NCBI GenBank assembly: GCA_033344915.1
Contig: JAWPML010000001.1
Coordinates: 2,042,369-2,106,368, forward strand
DNA: 64,000 nt
Direction: 5' to 3'
Source: Acidimicrobiales bacterium
GTDB lineage: Bacteria; Actinomycetota; Acidimicrobiia; Acidimicrobiales; Aldehydirespiratoraceae
Under the pieces are notes generated by a model, which saw only the letters and a program-made list of their open reading frames with translations, was not told the DNA's origin and did no database searches. Below are positions 25,273 to 33,650 of the stretch, in pieces; position 1 is the first letter of the stretch, and each line of letters begins with the position of its first letter. The translations under genes and the position numbers were made by a program.

Positions 25273-26181
25273 ATGAACCCTGAACTGGACACCCTCGCGA
25301 CGCGACTCTACGTCACCATCGACGATCTCTTGATCGATCACCCGGAGTGGGCGCCGGAACGGCCCACGGTCGGGATCGCCCCCAAACTCAGCGACGCCGA
25401 ACTGATCACGTTGGCGGTGATCCAGGCGTTGCTCGGGTTCACGTCCGAGGCCCGGTTCATTCGTCACGCCAGAGCCCATCTCACGCCCTGGTTCACGTAT
25501 CTACCCGATCGGCCCGGCTACAACAAACGCCTCCGTCACGCCGGCCAACTCTTCCAGCACGTCATCGCCGCGCTCACCAATGCCTGCCCGTCAGCAACCG
25601 ATGATCTTTGGCTCGTCGACTCGACACCGGTCGAGTGCGGACGTTCACGTGAGACCACGAGACGATCGAGCCTGGCCGGGTTCGCCGAGTACGGCTACTG
25701 CGCGTCGCACTCCCGGTTCTTCTGGGGACTGCGCCTCCATCTGATCACCACCACGACGGGTCTTCCGTTGGCGTTCGCGCTCACCGGCGCCAAAGCCGAC
25801 GAACGCGACACCTGCCTCGACATGATCGCGTTCTCCGGCCTGCGCACCGACGGCGTCACCCTGATCGCCGACAAGGGCTACCGGCGCGCCGCGTTCGAGA
25901 CCGAGCTGAACACCGCCGGCATCGCCCTGATCCGCCCCAACCTCAAATCAGAGAAGACCCGCACCGGACGCCGTTACCTCAAAGCATTCCGCCAGATCAT
26001 CGAGTCCGTGAACCAGACCCTCAAAGCTCAACTCGACCTCGAACGCCACGGCGGCCGCACCCGATCCGGTGTCGCCGCCAGAATCCTCCAACGCATCCTC
26101 GCGTTGACCGCCGCCATCTGGCACAACGAAACCACCAACCGAGCCGGCCCCGCCCGCTCACTCACCGCCTACGACCACTGA
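25273..26181 (+). CDS. IS982-family transposase
   Basis: A 302-residue DDE transposase. The first Asp is in WLVDSTPVECGRSRE, the second in AFALTGAKADERD (with LIADKGYRR following), and the Glu is in RQIIESVNQT. LSDAELITLAVIQALLGF and EYGYCASHSRFFWGLRLH are family-typical. The reading frame is complete, so the element may still be active. The stop codon overlaps the right-hand terminal repeat. Confidence 0.92.
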   Translation: MNPELDTLATRLYVTIDDLLIDHPEWAPERPTVGIAPKLSDAELITLAVIQALLGFTSEARFIRHARAHLTPWFTYLPDRPGYNKRLRHAGQLFQHVIAALTNACPSATDDLWLVDSTPVECGRSRETTRRSSLAGFAEYGYCASHSRFFWGLRLHLITTTTGLPLAFALTGAKADERDTCLDMIAFSGLRTDGVTLIADKGYRRAAFETELNTAGIALIRPNLKSEKTRTGRRYLKAFRQIIESVNQTLKAQLDLERHGGRTRSGVAARILQRILALTAAIWHNETTNRAGPARSLTAYDH

Positions 26182-26199
26182 CCCCTTGGAACTATCCGT

Positions 26200-26631
26200 C
26201 TAGTAGCCGGAGATGTAGTTGGTGAGGCGTTCGGTGGCGATCTCGAGGTTGTGGACGCGGGCGTTCACGACGTCGCCGATGCTGACGATGCCGATCAGTT
26301 CGCCGTCCTCGGTGACCGGGACGTGGCGGAACCGGCGCTCGGTCATCTCGGCCATGAGCTGCTCGATCGTCGCGTCCTGACTGCAGGTGACCACGTCGGC
26401 GGTCATGAGGTCGCGGGCGGTCCGGGTCAGCGTCGAGGCTCCGTCGACCGCCAAGGCGCGCACGACATCGCGCTCCGAGATGATGCCGTCGACCGAGTTG
26501 CCGTCCACGGAGACGACGAGCGCGCCGACGCCGTGCTCGGCCAGCGCGGCCACCACGTCTTCGACCGACATGTCGGGTGCGACCGTCGCGACCGCGGAAC
26601 CCTTCTTCCTGAGCACCTCGCTGATCAGCAT
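26200..26631 (-). CDS. CBS-domain pair protein
   Basis: A 143-residue protein made of two CBS domains: residues 8-65 (VATVAPDMSVEDVVAAL, VDGIISERDVVRAL) and 75-130 (VVTCSQDATIEQLMAEM, LIGIVSIGDVVNARV). CBS pairs bind adenosine nucleotides and act as energy sensors. With no attached domain, it is probably a stand-alone regulator or inosine-5'-phosphate-dehydrogenase-like module. The stop lies 11 bp past the insertion element. Confidence 0.88.
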   Translation of the reverse strand: MLISEVLRKKGSAVATVAPDMSVEDVVAALAEHGVGALVVSVDGNSVDGIISERDVVRALAVDGASTLTRTARDLMTADVVTCSQDATIEQLMAEMTERRFRHVPVTEDGELIGIVSIGDVVNARVHNLEIATERLTNYISGY

Positions 26632-26679
26632 GCTAGTAGTGTGACAGACGTCACCGTTTCTTGTCAGCGGGGTACCGCC

Positions 26680-27165
26680 ATGAACGACGATCCGACTCGT
26701 CCCGACATCGATCTCACGGTGTCGAACGAGGCACTGGACCAGGCCCGCGTACGTCGCACCGCGCTCGGCGACGCCGCCGACCTGATCGAGGAGATCCTCG
26801 CCCGCCCCGGCTCCGACCCGCAGTGGACGATGCGGGTCGCCGACGCCCTCCAGGGACTCCAGTACGCGTTCGCCGCCCACGTCGAGGAGGTGGAGAGCGA
26901 CGACGGCCTGCTCCCCCAACTGCTGCGGGAGGCTCCCCGCGTCGCCAACGGCGTCCACCGGATGGAGCGCGAACACGTGTCGCTCACCGACGAGATGGAG
27001 GCCGCGGCCGCCCTCGTCCGCTCGTGTGACGGCGAGTGCGACGCAGCCACCGTCGACGAGATCCGCGAGGCGATCGTGGACCTCCTGCGCGCCATCTCAC
27101 GCCATCGCCAGAAGGGCGCCGACCTCATCTACGAGGCGTACCACGTCGACATCGGCGGCGGCTGA
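26680..27165 (+). CDS. Hemerythrin-like helical protein
   Basis: A 161-residue, all-helical protein. Possible metal ligands are His and Glu in FAAHVEEVESDDG, MEREHVSLTDEM and ISRHRQKGADLIYEAYHVD, a spacing that suggests a hemerythrin-type four-helix bundle. The first part is not typical, so the family call is tentative. The ATG at 26680-26682 lies 48 bp from the divergent CBS gene. The flavin monooxygenase follows 15 bp later. Confidence 0.6.
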   Translation: MNDDPTRPDIDLTVSNEALDQARVRRTALGDAADLIEEILARPGSDPQWTMRVADALQGLQYAFAAHVEEVESDDGLLPQLLREAPRVANGVHRMEREHVSLTDEMEAAAALVRSCDGECDAATVDEIREAIVDLLRAISRHRQKGADLIYEAYHVDIGGG

Positions 27166-27180
27166 GGGCAGACTCGTCGG

Positions 27181-28665
27181 ATGTCCTCCGACCACTTCGA
27201 TGTCGTGATCGTCGGCGCCGGGATCTCCGGCATCGGCGCCGCATACCATCTCAAGACGCTCTCCCCCGATCGCACGTTCACGATTCTCGAGGGACGCGGC
27301 GACATCGGCGGCACCTGGGACCTCTTCCGTTACCCCGGCATCCGGTCCGACAGCGACATGCACACGCTCGGCTACAGCTTCAAGCCGTGGCTGGCCGAGA
27401 AGTCGATCGCCGACGGCCCCGCGATCATGGACTACCTGCGCGAGACCGTCGCCGAGAACGACATCGGTCCCCACATCCGCTTCAACCATCTCGTCACCCA
27501 GGCCGAATGGTCGACGCCGGACGCCCGCTGGACGCTCACCACCACCGATGCCAAATCGGGCGAGGTGCGCACCGTCACCGGCAACTTCCTCTTCATGTGC
27601 AGCGGCTACTACTCGTACCAGGGCGGCTACGAACCGGAGTTCCCCGGACGCGACCGGTTCGCCGGCGACGTGATCCACCCGCAGAAATGGCCCGAGGACC
27701 TCGACTACGCGGGCAAGAAGGTGGTCATCATCGGATCGGGCGCCACCGCCGTGACCCTCGTACCGGCGATGGCCGACGACGCCGCCCACGTCACGATGCT
27801 GCAGCGCTCCCCCACCTACGTCGTGTCCGCACCGTCGGTCGACCCGATCAACAAGGTGCTCAAGAAGGTCCTCCCCGCGAAGGCGGCCTACGCCCTGACC
27901 CGCAAGAAGAACGCGGGCATGACCGAGTTCTTCTACAAGCAGACCCGCACCCGCCCCGAACGCATCAAACAGCGGCTCCTCAAGGAGGTCCGCAAGCACC
28001 TCGGCGAGGACTACGACGTCGACACGCACTTCACGCCGCGCTACAACCCGTGGGATCAGCGCATGTGCCTCGTGCCGGACGGCGATCTGTTCACGGCGAT
28101 CAACCGCGGCCGCGCCAGCGTCGTCACCGACACGATCGAGACGTTCACCGAGACCGGCATCCAGCTCGACTCCGGTGAGCACCTCGACGCCGACATCATC
28201 GTCACCGCCACCGGCCTGCAGATGGTGACCCTCGGCGAGGCGGACTTCATCGTCGACGACGAGAAGGTCGACTTCGCCGAGACGTGGAGCTACAAGGGCA
28301 TGGCCTACTCGGACGTGCCCAATCTCGTGTCGAGCTTCGGCTACATCAACGCGTCGTGGACGCTGCGCGCCGACCTCACCTGCGAGTACGTGTGCCGTCT
28401 CGTCAACCACATGGCGGCCACGGGTACGGACACGTGTGTGCCGACCCTGCGTCCGTCGGATCACGACATGCCCCGTCGTCCCTACATCGACGACTTCTCG
28501 GCGGGCTACATGCAGCGCATCATGCCGATGCTGCCGAAGCAGGGCGACCGGGCCCCGTGGCTGAACACGCAGTCCTACAGCGAGGACAAGAAGCTCTTCC
28601 GCGAAGGCCCGCTCGAGGACGGCGTGATGCAGTTCACCCGGGAACGCACGCCCAGCAGAGTCTGA
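27181..28665 (+). CDS. Flavin-containing monooxygenase (Baeyer-Villiger, EthA-like)
   Basis: A 494-residue FAD/NADPH monooxygenase. The FAD loop is VIVGAGISGIG near residues 8-18, the NADPH loop is VVIIGSGATAV near 181, and the Baeyer-Villiger fingerprint FAGDVIHPQKWP lies between them. Overall it resembles actinobacterial EthA-type enzymes (GGTWDLFRYPGIRSDSDM), which insert oxygen next to ketones or S-oxidise drugs. It probably acts in the cytoplasm on steroid- or terpenoid-like ketones. Confidence 0.9.
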   Translation: MSSDHFDVVIVGAGISGIGAAYHLKTLSPDRTFTILEGRGDIGGTWDLFRYPGIRSDSDMHTLGYSFKPWLAEKSIADGPAIMDYLRETVAENDIGPHIRFNHLVTQAEWSTPDARWTLTTTDAKSGEVRTVTGNFLFMCSGYYSYQGGYEPEFPGRDRFAGDVIHPQKWPEDLDYAGKKVVIIGSGATAVTLVPAMADDAAHVTMLQRSPTYVVSAPSVDPINKVLKKVLPAKAAYALTRKKNAGMTEFFYKQTRTRPERIKQRLLKEVRKHLGEDYDVDTHFTPRYNPWDQRMCLVPDGDLFTAINRGRASVVTDTIETFTETGIQLDSGEHLDADIIVTATGLQMVTLGEADFIVDDEKVDFAETWSYKGMAYSDVPNLVSSFGYINASWTLRADLTCEYVCRLVNHMAATGTDTCVPTLRPSDHDMPRRPYIDDFSAGYMQRIMPMLPKQGDRAPWLNTQSYSEDKKLFREGPLEDGVMQFTRERTPSRV

Positions 28666-28714
28666 TCGGCCCCTCGCACTGGTGGACTCGCGCTCCCCTG
28701 CGTAGGGTCCGCGC

Positions 28715-29746
28715 ATGGAAACACGACACTTCGGTCAGACCGGTGTGAGCGTCTCGAAGTACTGCTTCGGGGCGATGATGTTCGGCCCGATGGGCAACAC
28801 CGACGAGGCCGAGTGCATCAGCATGCTGCACACCGCACTCGACGCGGGCGTGAACTTCGTGGACACCGCGGATGCGTACAGCCGCGGGATCAGCGAGGAG
28901 ATCGTCGGCAAGGCGCTGGCCGGGCGGCGCGACGACGTCGTGCTCGCGACGAAGGCGTACATCCCGATGAGCCGGGATCCGAACCACCAGGGCGGGTCGC
29001 GCCGCTGGCTGATCCGCGCCGTCGAGGACAGCCTCCGCCGGCTCGACACCGACCACATCGACCTCTACCAACTGCACCGCCGCGACCACACGCTCGATCT
29101 CGACGAGTCGCTGTCCGCGCTCGACCAGCTCCAGCGGGACGGCAAGATCCGCTACGCGGGCATGTCCGCCACGCCGGCGGAATGGATCGTCGAGGCGCGC
29201 CACATCTCCGACGCCCGGGGCCACGTCCGCATCCGGTCGGAGCAGGTGATCTACAACATCTTCAACCGGTCGATCGAGCAGGACGTGCTCCCCGCCTGCG
29301 ACCGCCTCGGTATCGGCGTGATGACCTACGGCCCGCTCAACAGCGGCTGGCTGACCGGCAAGTACACCCGTGACGGTGGGATCCCCGACGGCAGTCGCGG
29401 CGACCGTATGGGCGATCGCGGCGATCGCTGGGAACTCGAGCGCGAGGCGAACCAGAAGAAGTTCGATCTCCTCGACCGCTTCCGCGCCCTCTGTGACGAC
29501 GCAGGGCTGCCGATGTCGCACGTGGCCCACGCCTGGGCGGCGGAACATCCCGTCGTGTCGTCGGTGATCATCGGACCCCGTACTCCCGAACAACTCGACG
29601 ACGCCCTGGCGTCGGCGGACCTCCGCCTCGACGCCGACCTGCTCGATGCGATCGACGACCTCGTCCCCGCGGGCACGACCGTCGACGCGGCGGACACGAT
29701 GCGAGCGGAGCCCCAGCTGGCGGCGAGTGCGCGCCGGCGGGGTTGA
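28715..29746 (+). CDS. Aldo/keto reductase
   Basis: A 343-residue (beta/alpha)8 NADPH-dependent oxidoreductase. The catalytic Asp and Tyr are in NFVDTADAYSRGISEE, the Lys in VLATKAY, and the His in LYQLHRRDH. The insertion around PNHQGGSRRW and the extended helix GDRWELEREANQKKFDLL fit the AKR11/12-like group. The substrate is unknown. It ends 43 bp before phnM. Confidence 0.9.
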   Translation: METRHFGQTGVSVSKYCFGAMMFGPMGNTDEAECISMLHTALDAGVNFVDTADAYSRGISEEIVGKALAGRRDDVVLATKAYIPMSRDPNHQGGSRRWLIRAVEDSLRRLDTDHIDLYQLHRRDHTLDLDESLSALDQLQRDGKIRYAGMSATPAEWIVEARHISDARGHVRIRSEQVIYNIFNRSIEQDVLPACDRLGIGVMTYGPLNSGWLTGKYTRDGGIPDGSRGDRMGDRGDRWELEREANQKKFDLLDRFRALCDDAGLPMSHVAHAWAAEHPVVSSVIIGPRTPEQLDDALASADLRLDADLLDAIDDLVPAGTTVDAADTMRAEPQLAASARRRG

Positions 29747-29789
29747 AACTGTCGGCACGGCGCTCGGGTGGGGCCTACGGTCGACACCC

Positions 29790-30929
29790 GTGACCAGCCT
29801 CCTCGTCCAGGGCGGCGACACGCTGCTCGCCGACGGGTCCGTCCGGCGAGCCGACGTGCGCACCGACGGTTCCCTCATCACCGCGGTCGGCGAGCCTGAC
29901 GCGACCGACACCACCACGCTCGACGCCACTGGCGCCCTCGTCCTGCCCGGCATCATCGACGTGCACGGCGACGCATTCGAGCGGGCGATCATGCCGCGAC
30001 CCGGTGTCGTCATGACCGTCGAACGGGCGCTGGCGGAGACCCGGCCCCAGCTGCTCGCCGCGGGGATCACCACCGCGTTCGTGTCGGTCACCGACGGATG
30101 GGAGCCGGGCCTGCGCAGCCGGGCCCGCCTGCGTGCCCTCCTGGAGGCGGTCACGTCGACCAGCGCACGCAGCCGGCCGCCCCGGCTCGAGGTCCACGTC
30201 CGCCACGAGTGCTGCAACACGGACGACCTCGACGAGCTCGTCGGCTGGATCGAGAACCGGGTCGTGAAGCTGCTCTCCTACAACGACCACACGCCGGGAG
30301 GGATCAAGCTGGTCACGGGACTGAGCGACGTCCGGGTGCAGCGCTCCGGGGTCAGCCGCGACGAGCTCCAGCGCCTCCAGGACCAGGCGATCGAGCGGCG
30401 ACCCGAGGGGCAGGCCCAGCAGCGGCAGCTCGCCGAGACGGCGCGTGCGGTCGGGGTGGTGACGGCGAGCCACGACGCGGACGACGCCGAGGACCTCGCC
30501 CGCGATCTCGAACTCGGCGTGGGGTTCGCCGAGTTCCCGACCTCGATCGCTCTCGCCGGCGAGTATCGGACCCACGGCATCCCGGTGCTGCTCGGCGCGC
30601 CGAACCTGGTGCGGGGCGGCTCCCACCTCGGCAATCTGTCGGTGGGGGACGCGTGGGAGGCCGGAGTCGTCGACATGTTGTGCTCGGACTACCACTACCC
30701 GTCCCTGCTCCTCGCGCCTTTCTCGCTCGTCGAACGGGGCGCGACGCTGGGCGATGCCTGGGCGACCGTTTCCGCGACGCCGGCGCGAGTGGCGGGGTTG
30801 TCCGACCGGGGCAGAATCGAGCCTGGTCGGTCCGCCGACCTCGTCGTGGTCGAGCCACCGACGGACGGCGAGGACGCCCGGGTCCGGGCGGTGGTGGTCG
30901 ACGGGCAGGTGGCGATGCTCTCGCCATGA
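29790..30929 (+). CDS. phnM: PhnM-type ribose 1-methylphosphonate 5-triphosphate diphosphatase
   Basis: A 379-residue amidohydrolase matching PhnM of the C-P lyase pathway. It has GIIDVHGDAFERAIMPRPG, VRHECCNTDD, LLSYNDHTPGG, VVTASHDADDAED and DMLCSDYHYPSLLL, all PhnM hallmarks and metal sites. PhnM removes diphosphate from alpha-D-ribose 1-methylphosphonate 5-triphosphate. No other C-P lyase genes (phnG-L, phnJ) are in the window. The GTG at 29790 begins the fold; no clear ribosome-binding site precedes it. The next gene overlaps by four bases. Confidence 0.88.
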   Translation: MTSLLVQGGDTLLADGSVRRADVRTDGSLITAVGEPDATDTTTLDATGALVLPGIIDVHGDAFERAIMPRPGVVMTVERALAETRPQLLAAGITTAFVSVTDGWEPGLRSRARLRALLEAVTSTSARSRPPRLEVHVRHECCNTDDLDELVGWIENRVVKLLSYNDHTPGGIKLVTGLSDVRVQRSGVSRDELQRLQDQAIERRPEGQAQQRQLAETARAVGVVTASHDADDAEDLARDLELGVGFAEFPTSIALAGEYRTHGIPVLLGAPNLVRGGSHLGNLSVGDAWEAGVVDMLCSDYHYPSLLLAPFSLVERGATLGDAWATVSATPARVAGLSDRGRIEPGRSADLVVVEPPTDGEDARVRAVVVDGQVAMLSP

Positions 30930-31438
30930 CTCACGCCGAGCTGATCCTCTACGCGACCCCGACCGGTCCGCTCGCCGACGCCCTCGCCGACCTCTTCGAG
31001 CGCCTCCGGCGCGATGCGCCGACCACCGCACAGACGTACCCGCCGCACTGCACCCTGACCGGCTTCTTCCACCGGGCCCGTACGGACGTGGCCCGGGCCG
31101 TCGACGACGCCCGAGCGGCGGTCGCGGCGGCCGGGCCGCCCACGCTGGTGACCGTGGACCGCCTCCGTTTCGCGCCGGACTGGATCGGGCTGGAACTCAC
31201 CGCTCCATGGCTGCTCGCCGTGACCGAGGCGTTCGTGGATCGACACGAACTCGCCGAGGGCGACGATGCGTTGCGCCCGAAGGACTGGCTGCACCTGAGC
31301 ATCGCCTACGGCGACGGTGACCTCGACGCGGCTGCCCGCATGGCACAACGCCTGGACCCGACGCTCGTCGCCGGGTGGGACGTGGGCGTGTGGGAACGCG
31401 ACGCCGACGGATCGTGGACCGAACTCAGTCGGCCGTAG
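30926..31438 (+). CDS. 2H phosphoesterase-superfamily protein
   Basis: A 170-residue protein with the two HxT/S motifs of the 2H family: YPPHCTLTGFF and WLHLSIAYG. These proteins open cyclic phosphodiesters or act as RNA ligase/phosphodiesterase-like enzymes. The start overlaps the phnM stop (ATGA). In phosphonate operons a 2H protein may act on the cyclic ribose phosphate made by C-P lyase, so pairing with PhnM is functionally sensible. It overlaps the convergent TetR gene by 14 bases at the 3' end. Confidence 0.82.
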   Translation: MTHAELILYATPTGPLADALADLFERLRRDAPTTAQTYPPHCTLTGFFHRARTDVARAVDDARAAVAAAGPPTLVTVDRLRFAPDWIGLELTAPWLLAVTEAFVDRHELAEGDDALRPKDWLHLSIAYGDGDLDAAARMAQRLDPTLVAGWDVGVWERDADGSWTELSRP

Positions 31439-32009
31439 CGACCGCCGACGCCGCAACGGGCAGCGCGGCGACGAGCATCGCGACGAGCCGCTCACCGGTC
31501 ACGCCGTCGTCGACGGGGAGCGTGAACCGGCCGGTACTGCGGAGCCGGGCGTAGCCCCCGACCGCGGCGAGCAGCAGCCGCGTCCAGTGGATCGCGTCGT
31601 CGTCGGTCACGCCGGCGGAAGCCAGCACCGAGGTGAGTGGCTCACCGGCCGCGGCGACGGCCGCCGCAAGCTCCGGGTCCTCGCTCGGTGGATGGATCGA
31701 CAGGTCGTAGAGATCGGGGGCGGCGGTGGCGAACGCGAGATGGACGCGCACGATCGACTCGATCGCGGCCGGCCCGCTCACCCCGAGCGCGGCCGCGGTG
31801 ACGTCGTCGCGCAGCCGGCCGAGCCCGTGCACCGCGATCGCCCGGCGCAGCCCGTCCGCCCCGTCGACATGGGCGTAGAGCGACTGGGTCCGGATGCCGA
31901 GGCGACCGGCGACGGCACCGAGCGATATCGCATCCGGCCCGGCCTCCGCGAGCAGGTCGACAGCACTTGCGACCACGTCCTCACGGGTGATGCCGACACG
32001 TGCGGCCAT
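31425..32009 (-). CDS. TetR-family regulator
   Basis: A 194-residue repressor. The N-terminal helix-turn-helix (ITREDVVASAVDLLAEAG, then LGAVAGRLGIRTQSLYAHV) is followed by a helical ligand-binding domain (WTRLLLAAVGGYARLRSTG). The ATG at 32007-32009 follows AGGGAGG. It diverges from the operon beginning at 32065, with a perfect inverted repeat between the two (32039-32055), so it most likely represses the selenoprotein operon and perhaps itself. Confidence 0.88.
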   Translation of the reverse strand: MAARVGITREDVVASAVDLLAEAGPDAISLGAVAGRLGIRTQSLYAHVDGADGLRRAIAVHGLGRLRDDVTAAALGVSGPAAIESIVRVHLAFATAAPDLYDLSIHPPSEDPELAAAVAAAGEPLTSVLASAGVTDDDAIHWTRLLLAAVGGYARLRSTGRFTLPVDDGVTGERLVAMLVAALPVAASAVATAD

Positions 32010-32038
32010 GCGTCCTCCCTGCGGGGGTTGCCCTTCCT

Positions 32039-32055
32039 GTCTGAATGTATCAGAC
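32039..32055. promoter_or_regulatory. Probable TetR operator
   Basis: GTCTGA-N5-TCAGAC is a perfect 6-bp-arm inverted repeat centred between the divergent TetR gene and the operon starting at 32065. It ends ten bases before that start codon, so it would cover the core promoter of the operon. Confidence 0.65.
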
Positions 32056-32064
32056 TGGTGACTG

Positions 32065-33129
32065 ATGTCTACAGACGCCACCACATCGGCCCCGGGCGGT
32101 CCGCTGTTCCTCGAGGTCGACGACGATCCGATCGCGATCATGGAGGCCTACGCCGAGCGGGGCTGGGGCGACGGCCTCCCCCTCGTCGCCCCCACCGAAT
32201 CCCGCGTCGATGCCATGCTCGCGGCGGCGCCGGGCGACCCGGACGAGGTGATCGCCACGCTGCCGCCCCGCTCCGGCGCGGCGACCCGCCGCATGATCGC
32301 CGTCAACGCCGTGCTCGCCGGATGCGCACCGGCGCAGCTCCCCGTCCTGATCGCCGCCGTACGAGCGCTCGGTGCCCCCCAGCTGAACCTCCGCGGCGTC
32401 AACGCCACCACCCATCCGGTCGCCCCTCTCCTCATCGTCCACGGCGAGATCGCCGAACGGGCCGGGTTCAACAGCGGCCTCGGCGCCTTCGGGCCCGGCA
32501 ACCGCGCCAACGCGACGACCGGTCGGGCCCTGCGGCTCATCCTGCTCCACATCGCCGGCGCCGTCCCCGGCCCCGGCGACGCGTCGACCCAGGGCGGCCC
32601 GGCCAAGTACACCTTCTGCGTCGCGGAGAACACCGCCGAATCGCCGTGGGGCGGCTACGCCCGCTCCGTCGGCGTCGACGCACCGTCGGCCGTGACCGTG
32701 CACTGTGGCGAAGCTCCCCACAACGCCCACGACATGGAATCGGCCGAACCCGCCGCGATCCTGGACAAGCTCGCGTCGGCGATGACCTCACTCGGGCAGA
32801 ACAACGCGCCGATCGCCCAGGGCGAGTACTTCGTCGCCCTGTGTCCGGAGCACGCCGCGGCCTGCGCCGACGACGGGTGGACGCGCGCCGACGTGGCGTC
32901 CTACCTCTTCCAGAACGCCCGGCTGCCGGCCGGCGAGTTCCGCGCCGCGTTCGGGCTCCTCGCCTGGGAGCCCTGGCAACGGGCGCTGCCCGACGACGCC
33001 CTCGTGCCGATGACCGGCCATCCGGACCACATCAAGGTGCTGGTCGTCGGCGGGGCCGGCAAGCACAGTTGTGTCGTCCCGAGTTGGGGGATGACGAAGA
33101 GCGTGACCATTCCGATCGAGGAGCACTGA
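32065..33129 (+). CDS. Unrecognised 354-residue protein, first gene of the selenoprotein operon
   Basis: No family function is recognised. The protein is soluble, with a distinct opening (AERGWGDGLPLVAPTESRV), a central glycine/asparagine-rich segment (GLGAFGPGNRANATTGRA) and a C-terminal half with several Cys residues (VHCGEAPHNAHDMES, ALCPEHAAACADDGW, GKHSCVVPSWGMTKS). There is no signal peptide. Its stop is one base before the selenoprotein start, which implies joint function. The Cys residues could serve as a redox partner of the selenocysteine, but this is a guess. Confidence 0.8.
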   Translation: MSTDATTSAPGGPLFLEVDDDPIAIMEAYAERGWGDGLPLVAPTESRVDAMLAAAPGDPDEVIATLPPRSGAATRRMIAVNAVLAGCAPAQLPVLIAAVRALGAPQLNLRGVNATTHPVAPLLIVHGEIAERAGFNSGLGAFGPGNRANATTGRALRLILLHIAGAVPGPGDASTQGGPAKYTFCVAENTAESPWGGYARSVGVDAPSAVTVHCGEAPHNAHDMESAEPAAILDKLASAMTSLGQNNAPIAQGEYFVALCPEHAAACADDGWTRADVASYLFQNARLPAGEFRAAFGLLAWEPWQRALPDDALVPMTGHPDHIKVLVVGGAGKHSCVVPSWGMTKSVTIPIEEH

Positions 33130-33130
33130 C

Positions 33131-33649
33131 ATGCGGATCTACACACCAGACGGCGCGATCGGCGAGGAGCCGGGCCCGCTCGCCGCGTCCCGACCCGTCC
33201 TCAGCGGCGCCCGCATCGGGATCCTCGACAACACGAAGCCGAACGCCGGCGTCCTGCTCGGCCGCATGGCCGACCGCATCGCCGAACGCACCGGCGCCGA
33301 GGTGCGGATCGTCGAGACGAAGAACGCCGCGCTCGCCGCGCCCGACGACGTGCTCACCCGCCTCGAGAAGGAGGTCGACGTCGTTCTCACCGGCTCGGCC
33401 GATTGAGGCAGCTGCACGTCGTGGAGTGTCCACGACCTCGTCCAACTGGAAGCCGCCGGTGTCCCCACCGTCGTCGTCACCACCACCAAGTTCCGCATGC
33501 TGACCGACCAGGTCGCCGCCTCGCTCGGTCGGGCCGACGCCCGCATCGTCGAAGTCGACCACCCGCTGGGGGGCACGGACGAAGCGACGGTTCGCGCCTG
33601 GGCCGACGCCGCCGTCGAGACGGCCATCGCCCTGCTCACCGAGGCGTGA
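33131..33649 (+). CDS. UGSC-family selenoprotein (in-frame UGA = Sec92)
   Basis: Read with UGA (33404-33406) as selenocysteine, the frame is 172 residues long and ends at the TGA of 33647-33649. Sec92-Gly-Ser-Cys95 gives the UGSC motif of the known UGSC (seleno)protein family, followed by TSWSVHDLVQLEAAGVP. The N-terminal half has LDNTKPNAGVLLGRMADR at residues 32-49, and the C-terminal half VEVDHPLGG and a terminal helix. A hairpin right after the UGA fits a bacterial SECIS. A plain stop would leave a 91-residue protein ending one codon before the conserved motif. The function is unknown, probably redox, since Sec and Cys are three residues apart. It is the second gene of the operon. Confidence 0.88.
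33404..33436 (+). other. UGA selenocysteine codon with SECIS-like hairpin
   Basis: After the UGA at 33404-33406 the mRNA can form GUCGUGGA (33418-33425) paired with UCCACGAC (33429-33436), a perfect 8-bp apical stem with loop GUG. The loop begins 19 nt after the UGA, within the spacing known for bacterial SECIS elements, and it holds the G/U residues that SelB contacts. A small palindrome, GCAGCTGC (33408-33415), lies between. Confidence 0.75.
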
Positions 33650-33650
33650 G

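Larger units (their letters stand above)
25172..26188 (+). mobile_element. IS982-family insertion sequence
   Basis: A 1017-bp element with one transposase gene. Short terminal inverted repeats are proposed from CAAGGGGT at 25172-25179 and ACCCCTTG at 26181-26188. The size fits IS982-type elements. No convincing target-site duplication is visible (left flank GAGA, right flank GAACT). It lies between the end of the acyl-CoA dehydrogenase gene and the CBS-domain gene and breaks no recognised gene. Confidence 0.75.

Noticed and set aside
26656-26674. GTTT and GGGTA boxes before the hemerythrin-like gene as a SigF promoter
   Set aside because: The spacer is only 10 bases; the six accepted sites all have 16.
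33131-33406. The UGA at 33404 as an ordinary stop or a pseudogene mutation
   Set aside because: The downstream frame keeps family-type sequence, begins with the UGSC motif and has a hairpin at SECIS distance; neighbouring genes are one base away on both sides of the full-length frame.
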